A DNA stretch of 8,019 bases from CAZCGA01 sp964498075 (lineage in GTDB: Bacteria; Desulfobacterota; Binatia; HRBIN30). Below are positions 1-6,497 of the stretch, in pieces. Made by a program: the position numbers and the translations under genes. The notes below the pieces were generated by a model. That model saw only the letters and a program-made list of their open reading frames with translations. It made no database searches and was not told the DNA's origin. The stretch is from positions 1 through 8,019 of the forward strand of contig CAZCGA010000219.1 of NCBI GenBank assembly GCA_964498075.1, given 5' to 3'. The number at the start of each line of letters is the position of its first letter. Position 1 is the stretch's first letter.

Positions 1-1
1 G

Positions 2-358
2 AATCGGATTCGGGAGGCGCATGTCGACAAGGAGCTTGGGAGCGAGGCGGTCACGTACGTCCTCGAATCCGGGGACGAGGGTTCCGTCCACATCGACCAC
101 GCGCTCGAGTACAACCAAGATCCACGGTACCTCGCGGAGCTGCTGATTCACCAGCTCACGGTGGAGGCGCGGGGGCGGGTGGAGCGGTCCGGGCTCAGCC
201 GTCGCGAGCTGGCGCGCCGCCTCAGCACCTCCGTGCCCCAGCTCTACCGGCTCTTGGATCCAGCCAATACTCGGAAGAGTCTGGGCCAGCTGGTGGCCCT
301 GCTCCATCTGCTCGACTGCGACGTGCAACTGGTGGTGCATCCACGGCGTGCTGCCTGA
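2..358 (+). CDS. Helix-turn-helix (XRE-like) protein, 5' end outside the window
   Basis: The frame is open from position 2 to the TGA at 356-358, giving 118 residues with the N-terminus outside the window. An internal ATG at 161 is not needed as a start, because the protein-like sequence continues upstream of it. Visible residues 1-45 are acidic and mixed (VTYVLESGDEG, HIDHALEYNQDP). Residues 46-62 look helical. Residues 64-86 (GLSRRELARRLSTSVPQLYR and following) fit a helix-turn-helix: the first helix carries RRELARRL, the turn STSV, and the recognition helix PQLYRLLD. Residues 92-112 (KSLGQLVALLHLLDCDVQLVV) match the end of the domain in antitoxin-like XRE regulators. The likely role is DNA binding, either as a small transcriptional regulator or as the antitoxin half of a pair whose partner lies upstream. 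The partner and target are not visible. The gene converges on the minus-strand fragment at 411-662, with 52 bp between the stops. Assignment as an HTH protein is fairly firm; the antitoxin idea is inference. Confidence 0.75.
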   Translation, partial: NRIREAHVDKELGSEAVTYVLESGDEGSVHIDHALEYNQDPRYLAELLIHQLTVEARGRVERSGLSRRELARRLSTSVPQLYRLLDPANTRKSLGQLVALLHLLDCDVQLVVHPRRAA

Positions 359-362
359 TCTG

Positions 363-401
363 CCGCCGCGGCGGTGCGGCTTCGGTGCCGGCCGAGCGGC
401 C
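363..401. terminator. Palindromes between convergent genes, possible terminator
   Basis: The 52-bp gap between the two convergent stop codons contains a perfect 12-bp palindrome at 363-374 (CCGCCGCGGCGG) and a short hairpin at 390-401 (GGCC, loop GAGC, GGCC). Such GC-rich dyads often sit between convergent genes and could slow RNA polymerase. Neither is followed by a T-run on either strand, so a canonical rho-independent terminator is not supported, and at this GC content short palindromes also arise by chance. Confidence 0.25.
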
Positions 402-410
402 TGCGGGATC

Positions 411-662
411 CTACCGTGGCTCCACTGTGACAGGTGTCCCGAACAGGACCGCGGTGCCGCTCGCCTCGTCGTACGCCTGGTTGTCGGTGAGGACGTTGGT
501 GTTCACGCCGGCGTGCGCCTTGGCCACCGTCAGGTGCGACTCATCGACGTCGTAGCCCCAGCCGTGCGGCCGGCTGACGACACCGGGCATCAGGTCGGCG
601 GTGACCTCGACCGGCGCCACGACGGCGCCGACACGACTGGTGATGCGCGGCGTTTCGGACAT
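411..662 (-). pseudogene. Orphan C-terminal fragment of a molybdopterin oxidoreductase
   Basis: This is an 83-codon frame (ATG at 662-660, TAG at 413-411). From residue 6 to its end it aligns without gaps to residues 665-742 of the full-length oxidoreductase at 2327-4570: 67 of 78 residues match by hand count (about 86%). It covers only the second half of the molybdopterin-dinucleotide-binding domain. The Fe-S site, the catalytic domains and the first half of the cofactor-binding domain are all missing, so it cannot bind Mo cofactor alone. The first five residues (MSETP) are unrelated to the enzyme. The ATG lies 9 nt after the stop of the secreted-protein gene with no strong ribosome site, so it may be fortuitous. 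The frame is intact, and many of the base differences from the full copy are silent, which suggests the copies diverged while both were constrained. The best reading is the displaced 3' end of an oxidoreductase gene; expression as a small protein is possible but unsupported. Confidence 0.85.
420..650 (-). repeat. Direct repeat copy 1 (oxidoreductase 3' end)
   Basis: This stretch aligns without gaps to 2351-2581 in the same orientation at a constant offset of 1931 bp. Roughly 29 mismatches were counted by eye over about 212 aligned bases (about 86% identity). Similarity fades just past 650, close to the stop of the secreted-protein gene at 672. Confidence 0.85.
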
Positions 663-671
663 GGCACGCTC

Positions 672-2258
672 TTACGGCGCGAAAATCCGACTGATGATGA
701 CAACGATATCCACCGGCTCGACCAAGCCGTTTCCGTCTGCATCGTCCAGTAGACACGCGGCGCGCACACCGGTGCCGATAATCTGCACGATGGACGTGGG
801 GTCGGCGGCCGTGAGAGCGCCGTCGCAGTTCGCGTCACCGGGCGGCGGAGTGGGTGGAGTCGGTACGTGGGTGGGTGTGGCGGTGCCGATGGGTGGGGCC
901 GTCTGCGTTGGCAGCGGCGACGCGACGATGAACGTATCCACAACGGTCGTGCACTCGTACACGCCAGCGGTGATCGGCGCGAGGCTGGCTTCGATGGAGA
1001 AACAGTCGGCCGTCCCCACCAGCTCGCCGTCCAGGCCGAAGACCTGCACCGTGGAGAAGGCGAGGCCCTCTCCGGCTTCCTCGATGATTGCGATGCCTGT
1101 CCCACTAAATTTATCGTAGGCGGTGTAAAACCCGACAGAGACGAAATCGCCGATCTCGACATCGACCGTCGCGCCGATGCACCTCGTCATGTAGCAGCCG
1201 TACTGACCGTCACTCCCATACACGGTGCCGGTCTCGATCGTCGCCCCAACGCCGGCGGCCAAGGCTGTACCGAAGCCGTAGGACATCGTCAGGCCGCTGT
1301 CCCTCGCAGCTGCTTGGAGACCGGCGCTGTGGAAGGAGACACACGTCTTCTCGTCGAAGAGCTGCAGGTCCTTTTGCGCGAAGCACATGAACGGAGCATT
1401 GCACCCCTCTACGAGGCAGGGACGACAATCGAGGCCGTCCGCGCAGTCCGAGGTCACGAGACACCCCTCGCCGATCTTCCTGGGTTCTTCACACACGAGG
1501 TTGATGCATCGCAGGCCCCCGCGGCAGGGGACGAACAAGGAGCATGGCTCCCCGAGCTGGGGCGGGTCGTGACGGCAGGTGAACTGGGGAAGGGCGCAGA
1601 CGAGCCCATTGCAGCAGACCGGATACACACCGCAGGCTTCGCGGGCGCCGGCGCAGACGCAGCGGTCCGGCGGACAGACGATCGGGTTGCATTCGTCGGG
1701 GCAGCCGCTCGTGCACGGGTCGCCGCCGCAGAGGAGGTCGCACTCCGGGGCGGCGTTGCACTGCGATACGCAGTGGTTCTGCGGGCAGATGGTGATGCTG
1801 CATTGATCGGGGCAACCCGAGCCGCACGGGCCCGGGCTGCAGGTGAGGTTGCATGAGCTCCCGCCACATTGTGGCCGGCACAGGACGTTTCCGGGGCAGA
1901 CAATGGGACTGCATTCGTCCGCGCATCCGGCCGTGCATGGGTTCCCGCCGCACAGGAGGTCGCATTGCGGGGCAGCGTTGCAGCGCGCCCTGCAGTGGTT
2001 CTGCGGGCAGAGCACGGCGCTGCACTCATCGTGGCAGCCCGAGCCACACGGACCAGGACTGCAGCTCACGTTGCACGAGCTGCCGCCACATGTCGACCTG
2101 CAGAGGGCATTTGCCGGGCACAGAAAAGGGCTGCACTCATCGGGGCAACCGGCATTGCACGGACTGCCACCCGTCAGGATGCTGCAGTTCTGCGCCGCCG
2201 CTGGCATAGCGCCCAAGAGCACGGCGAGGCAGGTGAGCAACAGCGCCGCGCGCTTCAT
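672..2258 (-). CDS. Secreted Cys-rich repeat protein with dockerin-like C-terminus
   Basis: This gene encodes 528 residues from the ATG at 2258. A TTG one codon upstream is in frame, but the G-run at 2267-2262 abuts it and suits the ATG better. Residues 1-22 form a Sec signal peptide (positive MKR, hydrophobic core, AAA before Q23), so export is expected. Residues 30-202 hold four complete 37-residue repeats and one partial, each complete unit with eight cysteines. Residues 202-228 follow with Cys spacing x6-x5-x0-x4-x6, resembling an inhibitor cystine knot. Residues 237-292 have two GExC...C..GLxC modules like those of other extracellular Cys-rich proteins. Residues 298-442 form a largely Cys-poor, Gly/Val/Thr-rich, probably beta domain that I do not recognise. 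A Pro/Thr linker (446-474) leads to two EF-hand-like loops at 475-486 (DANCDGALTAAD) and 506-517 (DADGNGLVEPVD), laid out as in type I dockerins. It is probably an extracellular or surface protein stabilised by disulfides and calcium. Its function and binding partner are unknown, and no cohesin is seen. Confidence 0.85.
   Translation of the reverse strand: MKRAALLLTCLAVLLGAMPAAAQNCSILTGGSPCNAGCPDECSPFLCPANALCRSTCGGSSCNVSCSPGPCGSGCHDECSAVLCPQNHCRARCNAAPQCDLLCGGNPCTAGCADECSPIVCPGNVLCRPQCGGSSCNLTCSPGPCGSGCPDQCSITICPQNHCVSQCNAAPECDLLCGGDPCTSGCPDECNPIVCPPDRCVCAGAREACGVYPVCCNGLVCALPQFTCRHDPPQLGEPCSLFVPCRGGLRCINLVCEEPRKIGEGCLVTSDCADGLDCRPCLVEGCNAPFMCFAQKDLQLFDEKTCVSFHSAGLQAAARDSGLTMSYGFGTALAAGVGATIETGTVYGSDGQYGCYMTRCIGATVDVEIGDFVSVGFYTAYDKFSGTGIAIIEEAGEGLAFSTVQVFGLDGELVGTADCFSIEASLAPITAGVYECTTVVDTFIVASPLPTQTAPPIGTATPTHVPTPPTPPPGDANCDGALTAADPTSIVQIIGTGVRAACLLDDADGNGLVEPVDIVVIISRIFAP
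1653..2171 (-). repeat. Tandem 111-bp coding repeats, alternating A-B-A-B-A
   Basis: The repeats lie within the secreted-protein gene. Units are at 2171-2061 (A), 2060-1950 (B), 1949-1839 (A), 1838-1728 (B) and 1727-1653 (A, partial). Each full unit is exactly 37 codons. A units begin GGxPC(N/T)(A/S)GC and B units begin SPGPCGSGC; both continue with a D(E/Q)C element and a CP element. Cys positions are 5, 9, 13, 18, 24, 28, 33, 37 in A and 5, 9, 13, 18, 23, 27, 33, 37 in B. Same-type units are about 70-76% identical at protein level and more alike than A versus B. An AB pair of 222 bp was therefore the more recent duplicating module. Confidence 0.9.
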
Positions 2259-2260
2259 CA

Positions 2261-2277
2261 ACCCCCCACATCGGGGT
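2261..2277 (-). promoter_or_regulatory. Hairpin covering the ribosome site of the secreted-protein gene
   Basis: In the minus-strand transcript, ACCCC (2277-2273) can pair with GGGGT (2265-2261) across a 7-nt loop, placing most of the G-rich ribosome-binding run in the stem just before the ATG at 2258. It could lower or regulate translation. The stem is only five pairs, so this is a weak candidate. The rest of the 68-bp gap (2259-2326) shows no clear promoter or terminator, and the gene may be read through from the oxidoreductase. Confidence 0.3.
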
Positions 2278-2326
2278 CGCTTTTCAGATGCTTCCTCATG
2301 GGGGACGCGTGAGCGCCTCTGTCCGG

Positions 2327-4570
2327 CTACTTGGCACTGCGCATCAACGGGTCGACGGTGACGGGAGTGCCGAACAGGACGGCGGTACCGCTAGCCACGT
2401 CGTAGGCCTGATTGTCGGTGAGCACGTTGGTGTTCACGCCGGCGTGCGCCTTGGCCACGTTCAGCCGAGCTTCTTCGACGTCGTGTCCCCACCCGTGCGG
2501 CAGGCTGACGACACCGGGCATGAGATCTGCGGTGACCTCGACCGGCGCCACGACGCTACCCACTCGACTGCTGATGCGCGCGGCGCTGCCGTCCGTCAGA
2601 CCCATGCGACCGGCGTCCGCCGGCGAGATCTGCAGCGTGCAGCGGTCGCGGCCCTTCACCAGCGCCGGCAGGTTGTGCATGAACGAGTTGCTGCAACGTA
2701 GGTCGCGGCGGCCGATCAGCACCATGTCGCCGTGGCGCTCACCCATATGGGCGCGCAGGCGGGGCAGGTCGTTGGTCATCGTCGGCGGGGCCAGCTCGAT
2801 CACGCCGCTCTGGGTGTTGATCACATCTCGCAAGCGGGGTTGCAGCGGTCCGAGATCGATGCCGTGCGCCGCCGCCTGCACCTTGGCGAGCGTCAAGCCG
2901 TCAGGGCGTCGTCCAAAACCGTCGCCGTACGATCCGACGCGCAGCAGCATGTCGACGATGCGATCGGGACCGATCACCTCGCCGACCTTCGCGACGACCT
3001 CGTCCACGGTGAGCCCCGGCCACGGACACTGCTCATCGACCGCACCCTCGGCGAACTTGCGGAGGATGAAATCGTCAACGTCCTTGGCCGACATGCCGGC
3101 CAACCCCATCAGCCGCGCGCCGATGTTGGAGAAGACCTCCCAGGTCTCCGGCGTTCCCGGCGGTGCCGGCACCACGGGCCACGACCACTTGGCAACGTTG
3201 CGGACGGAGAGCAGGTACAACCCAATCTCGTAGTTTGCCTGCTCGGCGGGCGACGGCGTGGGGAGAATGATGTGCGCGTGGCGCGTCGATTCGTTGATGT
3301 AGAAGTCGATCGCCACAAGAAAGTCCAGACGCGAGAACGCCTCTTCGAGTTGCTGCGAGCTCGCGGCGCTGCGCACCGGGTTGGTCATCAGCAGGATCAT
3401 CGCGCGCACTTGCCCGTCGCCAGTAGTGAGCATCTCCTCGGCCATCGTGGAGGACGGGATCATTCCCTCCACTTCCGGCTGGCCGCTGACCCGGCTCTTC
3501 CAGCGGCCGATCTCGAAGCCTTTCCCCTTCGGCAGCGCCGCGTCGATCGGCGCCGCAGGTGTCGTGAACATCACGCCCCCGGGGCGGTCGAGGTTGCCGG
3601 TGAGCACATTGACGAGATCACATCCCCAGCTCGCCAGCGTGCCGAACTGCTGCACGCACGTGCCCAGACGGCCGTAGCATGCGGCCGACTCCGCGGCCGC
3701 CAGCTCGCGGGCGAGGCGGCGGATCACGGCAGCCGACATCCCGCAGTAGTCGGCGACCGCTTCCGGCGCGAAGTCGCGCGCCGCGGCTTCGACCGTGTCG
3801 AGCCCGCCGACCAGACCTGCGGCGGCGCCGAGATCCACCAGACCTTCCTCGAACAGCGTGTGCACGAGCGCCAGGAGGAACGCCGCGTCGGTGGCGGGCC
3901 GGATGAAGTGGTGCTCGCTGGCGATCTTCGCCGTCTCGGTGCGTCGCGGATCGATGACGACGATCTTGCCGCCGCGTTCGATGACTGCCTTCAAGCGGCC
4001 GGGCGCGTCGGGCATCGTCATGAGGCTGCCGTGCGAGACGACCGGGTTGGCGCCGATGATCAGCAAATAGTGCGTACGGTCGATGTCGGGCACGGGGACG
4101 CCGGTCGGAAAGTGCCGCCCGAACATCAGCCCGGTCTGGACGATCTTCGGCAAGGTGTCGATCGCCGACGCGTTGAACATGCTGCGACTGGCGAGCGCGC
4201 GCTGCAGCACGGGCCGGTAGACGAGCGCCCCCAGATCGTGCACGACGGGATTTCCCGAGTACATGCCGATTGCGTCGTTACCGTGTTTCTCGCGGATGGC
4301 GATCAGTCGAGACGCCACCTCCTCATAGGCCTCGTCCCAGGTGATCTCCTCCCACCCGTTCGCCGTGCGCCGCACGGGCCGCCGCAGCCGATCCGGATCG
4401 TGATACAGCTCCTTCAACCCGTACGCCTTCGGACAGATGTAGCCGCGTGAGAACGGGTCTTCCTTGTCGCCGCGAACCGTGACGATCGAGTCGCCCTCGA
4501 CCTCGACCGCGAGACCGCAGGTGGCCTCACAGAACGGACAGACCCGGTGAACAGTACGGCGATCGGACAT
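2327..4570 (-). CDS. Molybdopterin-dependent oxidoreductase with [4Fe-4S] site
   Basis: This gene encodes 747 residues of the DMSO reductase/formate dehydrogenase superfamily. The ATG at 4570 is preferred because GAGGGG (4583-4578) lies 7 nt before it; an in-frame GTG at 4576 is too close to that site. The N-terminal Fe-S domain shows C11-x2-C14-x3-C18-x27-C46 followed by K48, as expected for one [4Fe-4S] cluster with a lysine in the electron path. The catalytic domains follow, with GANPVVSHGS (173-182) and a VVIDPRRTETA element that bind the pterin cofactor. The dinucleotide-binding domain covers about 615-740. There is no twin-arginine signal, so the enzyme is probably cytoplasmic. Residues 132-151, where many relatives have Cys, Ser or Sec as Mo ligand, contain no Cys; Asp138 is a candidate by position only. 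The substrate is unknown. The gene follows the acyl-CoA dehydrogenase after 145 bp and precedes the secreted-protein gene. Its last 78 aligned codons are duplicated at 411-650. Confidence 0.93.
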   Translation of the reverse strand: MSDRRTVHRVCPFCEATCGLAVEVEGDSIVTVRGDKEDPFSRGYICPKAYGLKELYHDPDRLRRPVRRTANGWEEITWDEAYEEVASRLIAIREKHGNDAIGMYSGNPVVHDLGALVYRPVLQRALASRSMFNASAIDTLPKIVQTGLMFGRHFPTGVPVPDIDRTHYLLIIGANPVVSHGSLMTMPDAPGRLKAVIERGGKIVVIDPRRTETAKIASEHHFIRPATDAAFLLALVHTLFEEGLVDLGAAAGLVGGLDTVEAAARDFAPEAVADYCGMSAAVIRRLARELAAAESAACYGRLGTCVQQFGTLASWGCDLVNVLTGNLDRPGGVMFTTPAAPIDAALPKGKGFEIGRWKSRVSGQPEVEGMIPSSTMAEEMLTTGDGQVRAMILLMTNPVRSAASSQQLEEAFSRLDFLVAIDFYINESTRHAHIILPTPSPAEQANYEIGLYLLSVRNVAKWSWPVVPAPPGTPETWEVFSNIGARLMGLAGMSAKDVDDFILRKFAEGAVDEQCPWPGLTVDEVVAKVGEVIGPDRIVDMLLRVGSYGDGFGRRPDGLTLAKVQAAAHGIDLGPLQPRLRDVINTQSGVIELAPPTMTNDLPRLRAHMGERHGDMVLIGRRDLRCSNSFMHNLPALVKGRDRCTLQISPADAGRMGLTDGSAARISSRVGSVVAPVEVTADLMPGVVSLPHGWGHDVEEARLNVAKAHAGVNTNVLTDNQAYDVASGTAVLFGTPVTVDPLMRSAK
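2351..2581 (-). repeat. Direct repeat copy 2 (3' end of the intact oxidoreductase)
   Basis: This is the partner of 420-650. It lies inside the intact oxidoreductase gene, encodes residues 665-742, and is in the same orientation as the orphan copy. The two copies bracket about 1.7 kb that contains only the secreted-protein gene and its leader. Confidence 0.85.
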
Positions 4571-4657
4571 CTTCACACCCCTCGCTTCTCAGTCATCGTC
4601 GTTTTCCTGCTTGTGGCCCAGTCCATACGCCATCCTGCACGACATGGGTAGCGTCAG

Positions 4658-4674
4658 AAAAGAGAGCCACTCTC
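4658..4674 (-). terminator. Weak hairpin plus T-run after the acyl-CoA dehydrogenase
   Basis: Read on the minus strand, GAGAG (4674-4670), loop TGG, CTCTC (4666-4662) is followed directly by TTTT (4661-4658). It sits about 40 nt past the dehydrogenase stop, the usual place for a rho-independent terminator. The stem has only five pairs, so termination would be partial at best. If it works, the oxidoreductase needs its own promoter within 4571-4657; I see no convincing one. Confidence 0.4.
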
Positions 4675-4715
4675 GTTGGATAAGATGGGGCCACGTCCTT
4701 ACCCCTTGTGCCTCC

Positions 4716-6497
4716 CTATCGCAGGAAGACCGGCCCGAGCCCTCGCGCGACCAGCGCCTCGCTGATGCGTGTCTTTACGGCGATCGTGCGGATCGGCATG
4801 TGCGGTACGATCGCCTCGAGCGCGAGGTGCTTCTGCAGCTCCTCGCCCTCGAACTCGTTGACCAGGATGCGCCGCGCGCCGTCGATGACCCGCTCGTTGG
4901 CGGAGGAGACGAAGACGTTGGTCATGGCGAGCCGCAGGTCGTCGTCCTCCTTTGTCCCGTGGCCAATCAGCAGCCGCGTGCGATTGACGACGCTGTCCAT
5001 GGCGTAGGCGTCGATGATCATGTTGGCGAGGATCTCGAGGTGCTGCTGCTTGTCCTTGAGTGAATCGAGGCTGCGCTCGATGAGTAACCGTGCCGTGTAG
5101 GCGATCACCCGCTTGGCGACCTCGGCGGCGCGGATCTCGCGCCGCAGCGGCCCCTCGACGGCCGGTGGCCACGCCGCATGGTCGGCGACCTCGCGTTCCA
5201 CTTGCTGCAGGAAGTCGGGGTACGGCAGCCGCCCCCGCCCGATGCGCTTCACCAGCGTCGCAGGAATGATCAGCCGATTGATCTCGTTGGTGCCCTCGAA
5301 GATGCGGTTGATGCGCGAGTCGCGGTAGTGGCGTTCGACGGGGTAGTCGGCCGTGAACCCGTAGCCACCGAGGATCTGCAGGGACTCGTCCGCCACGAAG
5401 TCCAGCGTCTCAGTACCGAACACCTTCAGGATCGACGCCTCGATGGTGTACTCCTCGACCGCCTCCTCGACGAGGCGCCGGCCGGCATCGGGTGCGTCCT
5501 TGTCGATCGCCGCGGCCGCGGCGTCCATCAGCCCCGCGGTGCGGTAGCTCATGCTGTCGGCGACGTAGATGCGCGTCGCCATGTCGGCGAGCTTGCGCTG
5601 GATCATGCCGAAGCTGGCGATCGGGCGGCCGTGCTGGTGGCGGTCGCGTGCGTACGCGAGCGCGATGCGGAGACAGTCCTTGGCGGCCCCGCCGGCGCCC
5701 GCCCCGAGCTTGAAGCGGCCGATGTTCAAGATGTTGAAGGCGATCTTGTGGCCCCGGCCGATCTCGCCAAGCACGCGATCGGCGGGCACGGGCGCGTCGT
5801 CCAGGATGAGCTGTCGGGTCGACGAGCCGCGAATGCCGAGCTTGTGCTCCTCGGGGCCCGTGCTGAGCCCCGGCGTCGTGCGCTCGACGAGAAAGGCCGT
5901 GAACTTCTCACCGTCCACCTTGGCGAACACCGTGAACAGATCCGCAAAACCGGCATTGGTGATGAACTGCTTCGTGCCGGTGAGCCGGTAAACGCTGCCG
6001 TCTGGCTCGATGACGGCGCGCGTCTTCGCCGCCAACGCATCGCTGCCGGCCTGCGGCTCGGTGAGCGCGTAGGCGGCGAGCCACTCGCCGGTCGCCAGTT
6101 TTGGAAGGTAGCGCTGCTTCTGCGCCTCCGTGCCGTAGTACACGATCGGCAGCGTCCCGATGCCGGTGTGGGCACCCCACGACACGCTGAAGGACGCGCA
6201 CAGCGCGCCGCGCTCCGACACCAGCATAGAGGTTGTCTTGCGCAGCCCGAGGCCGCCGTAGGCCTCGGGGATGTCGACCATGAGGAGCCCGAGCGCGCCG
6301 GCGCGCTTGAGCAGCGCCGGCATGAGGCCTTCCTGCTTCGCCTCGATCTCCTCGAGCCGCGGCAACACTTCATCGCGAACGAACTCCTCGGCGGTCTTGG
6401 CGTAAAGGAGGTCGTCCTCGCTGAAGTCGGCGCCGGTGAACTGCGCCGTCGAGCCGAGCGGGGTCACGAGCCAGCTGCCACCAACCGATGCACTCAT
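4716..6497 (-). CDS. Acyl-CoA dehydrogenase, long (about 600-residue) type
   Basis: This gene encodes 593 residues of an FAD-dependent flavoprotein that forms the alpha-beta double bond in an acyl-CoA, passing electrons to an electron-transfer flavoprotein. GGAGGTG (6508-6502) four bases before the ATG fixes the start. The N-terminal helical domain covers about 25-140. The first family signature is YALTEPQAGSDA (143-154), and the beta domain runs to about 250. The C-terminal helical domain has ILGGYGFTADYPVERHYRD (375-393) and IFEGTNEINR (399-408), where Glu401 is the expected catalytic base. A further C-terminal helical region of about 170 residues makes it longer than the 380-residue short-chain enzymes and similar in plan to the very-long-chain/ACAD9 group. 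A long-chain substrate is therefore plausible, but specificity cannot be read directly. No membrane segment is evident. It is the first gene of the minus-strand block and may share a degradation role with the downstream Mo enzyme (inference). Confidence 0.95.
   Translation of the reverse strand: MSASVGGSWLVTPLGSTAQFTGADFSEDDLLYAKTAEEFVRDEVLPRLEEIEAKQEGLMPALLKRAGALGLLMVDIPEAYGGLGLRKTTSMLVSERGALCASFSVSWGAHTGIGTLPIVYYGTEAQKQRYLPKLATGEWLAAYALTEPQAGSDALAAKTRAVIEPDGSVYRLTGTKQFITNAGFADLFTVFAKVDGEKFTAFLVERTTPGLSTGPEEHKLGIRGSSTRQLILDDAPVPADRVLGEIGRGHKIAFNILNIGRFKLGAGAGGAAKDCLRIALAYARDRHQHGRPIASFGMIQRKLADMATRIYVADSMSYRTAGLMDAAAAAIDKDAPDAGRRLVEEAVEEYTIEASILKVFGTETLDFVADESLQILGGYGFTADYPVERHYRDSRINRIFEGTNEINRLIIPATLVKRIGRGRLPYPDFLQQVEREVADHAAWPPAVEGPLRREIRAAEVAKRVIAYTARLLIERSLDSLKDKQQHLEILANMIIDAYAMDSVVNRTRLLIGHGTKEDDDLRLAMTNVFVSSANERVIDGARRILVNEFEGEELQKHLALEAIVPHMPIRTIAVKTRISEALVARGLGPVFLR

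Noticed and set aside
348..752. Plus-strand frame of 134 codons overlapping the end of the HTH gene
   Set aside because: It runs antisense to the oxidoreductase fragment, whose translation is nearly identical to a real enzyme domain, and shows no motif of its own.
867..1856. Long plus-strand open frame (329 codons) opposite the secreted-protein gene
   Set aside because: It is antisense to a gene with a signal peptide, regular Cys repeats and EF-hand loops. Its own translation is Ala/Arg/Gly-rich without recognisable motifs, a usual by-product of high GC.
2219..2258. Possible lipoprotein signal (Cys at residue 10 of the secreted protein)
   Set aside because: The preceding residues LLT do not fit a lipobox, the Cys lies inside the hydrophobic core, and a good AAA cleavage site follows at residues 20-22.
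2732..4450. Plus-strand open frame of 572 codons opposite the Mo oxidoreductase
   Set aside because: Translation is rich in Arg, His and Asp with no domain signal, and the opposite strand has clear family motifs throughout.
4676..4710. Imperfect inverted repeat downstream of the acyl-CoA dehydrogenase stop (GGGG...CCCC with ATAAG/CTTAC edges)
   Set aside because: The pairing is broken, the loop is long and no T-run follows, so the nearby 4658-4674 hairpin is the better terminator candidate.
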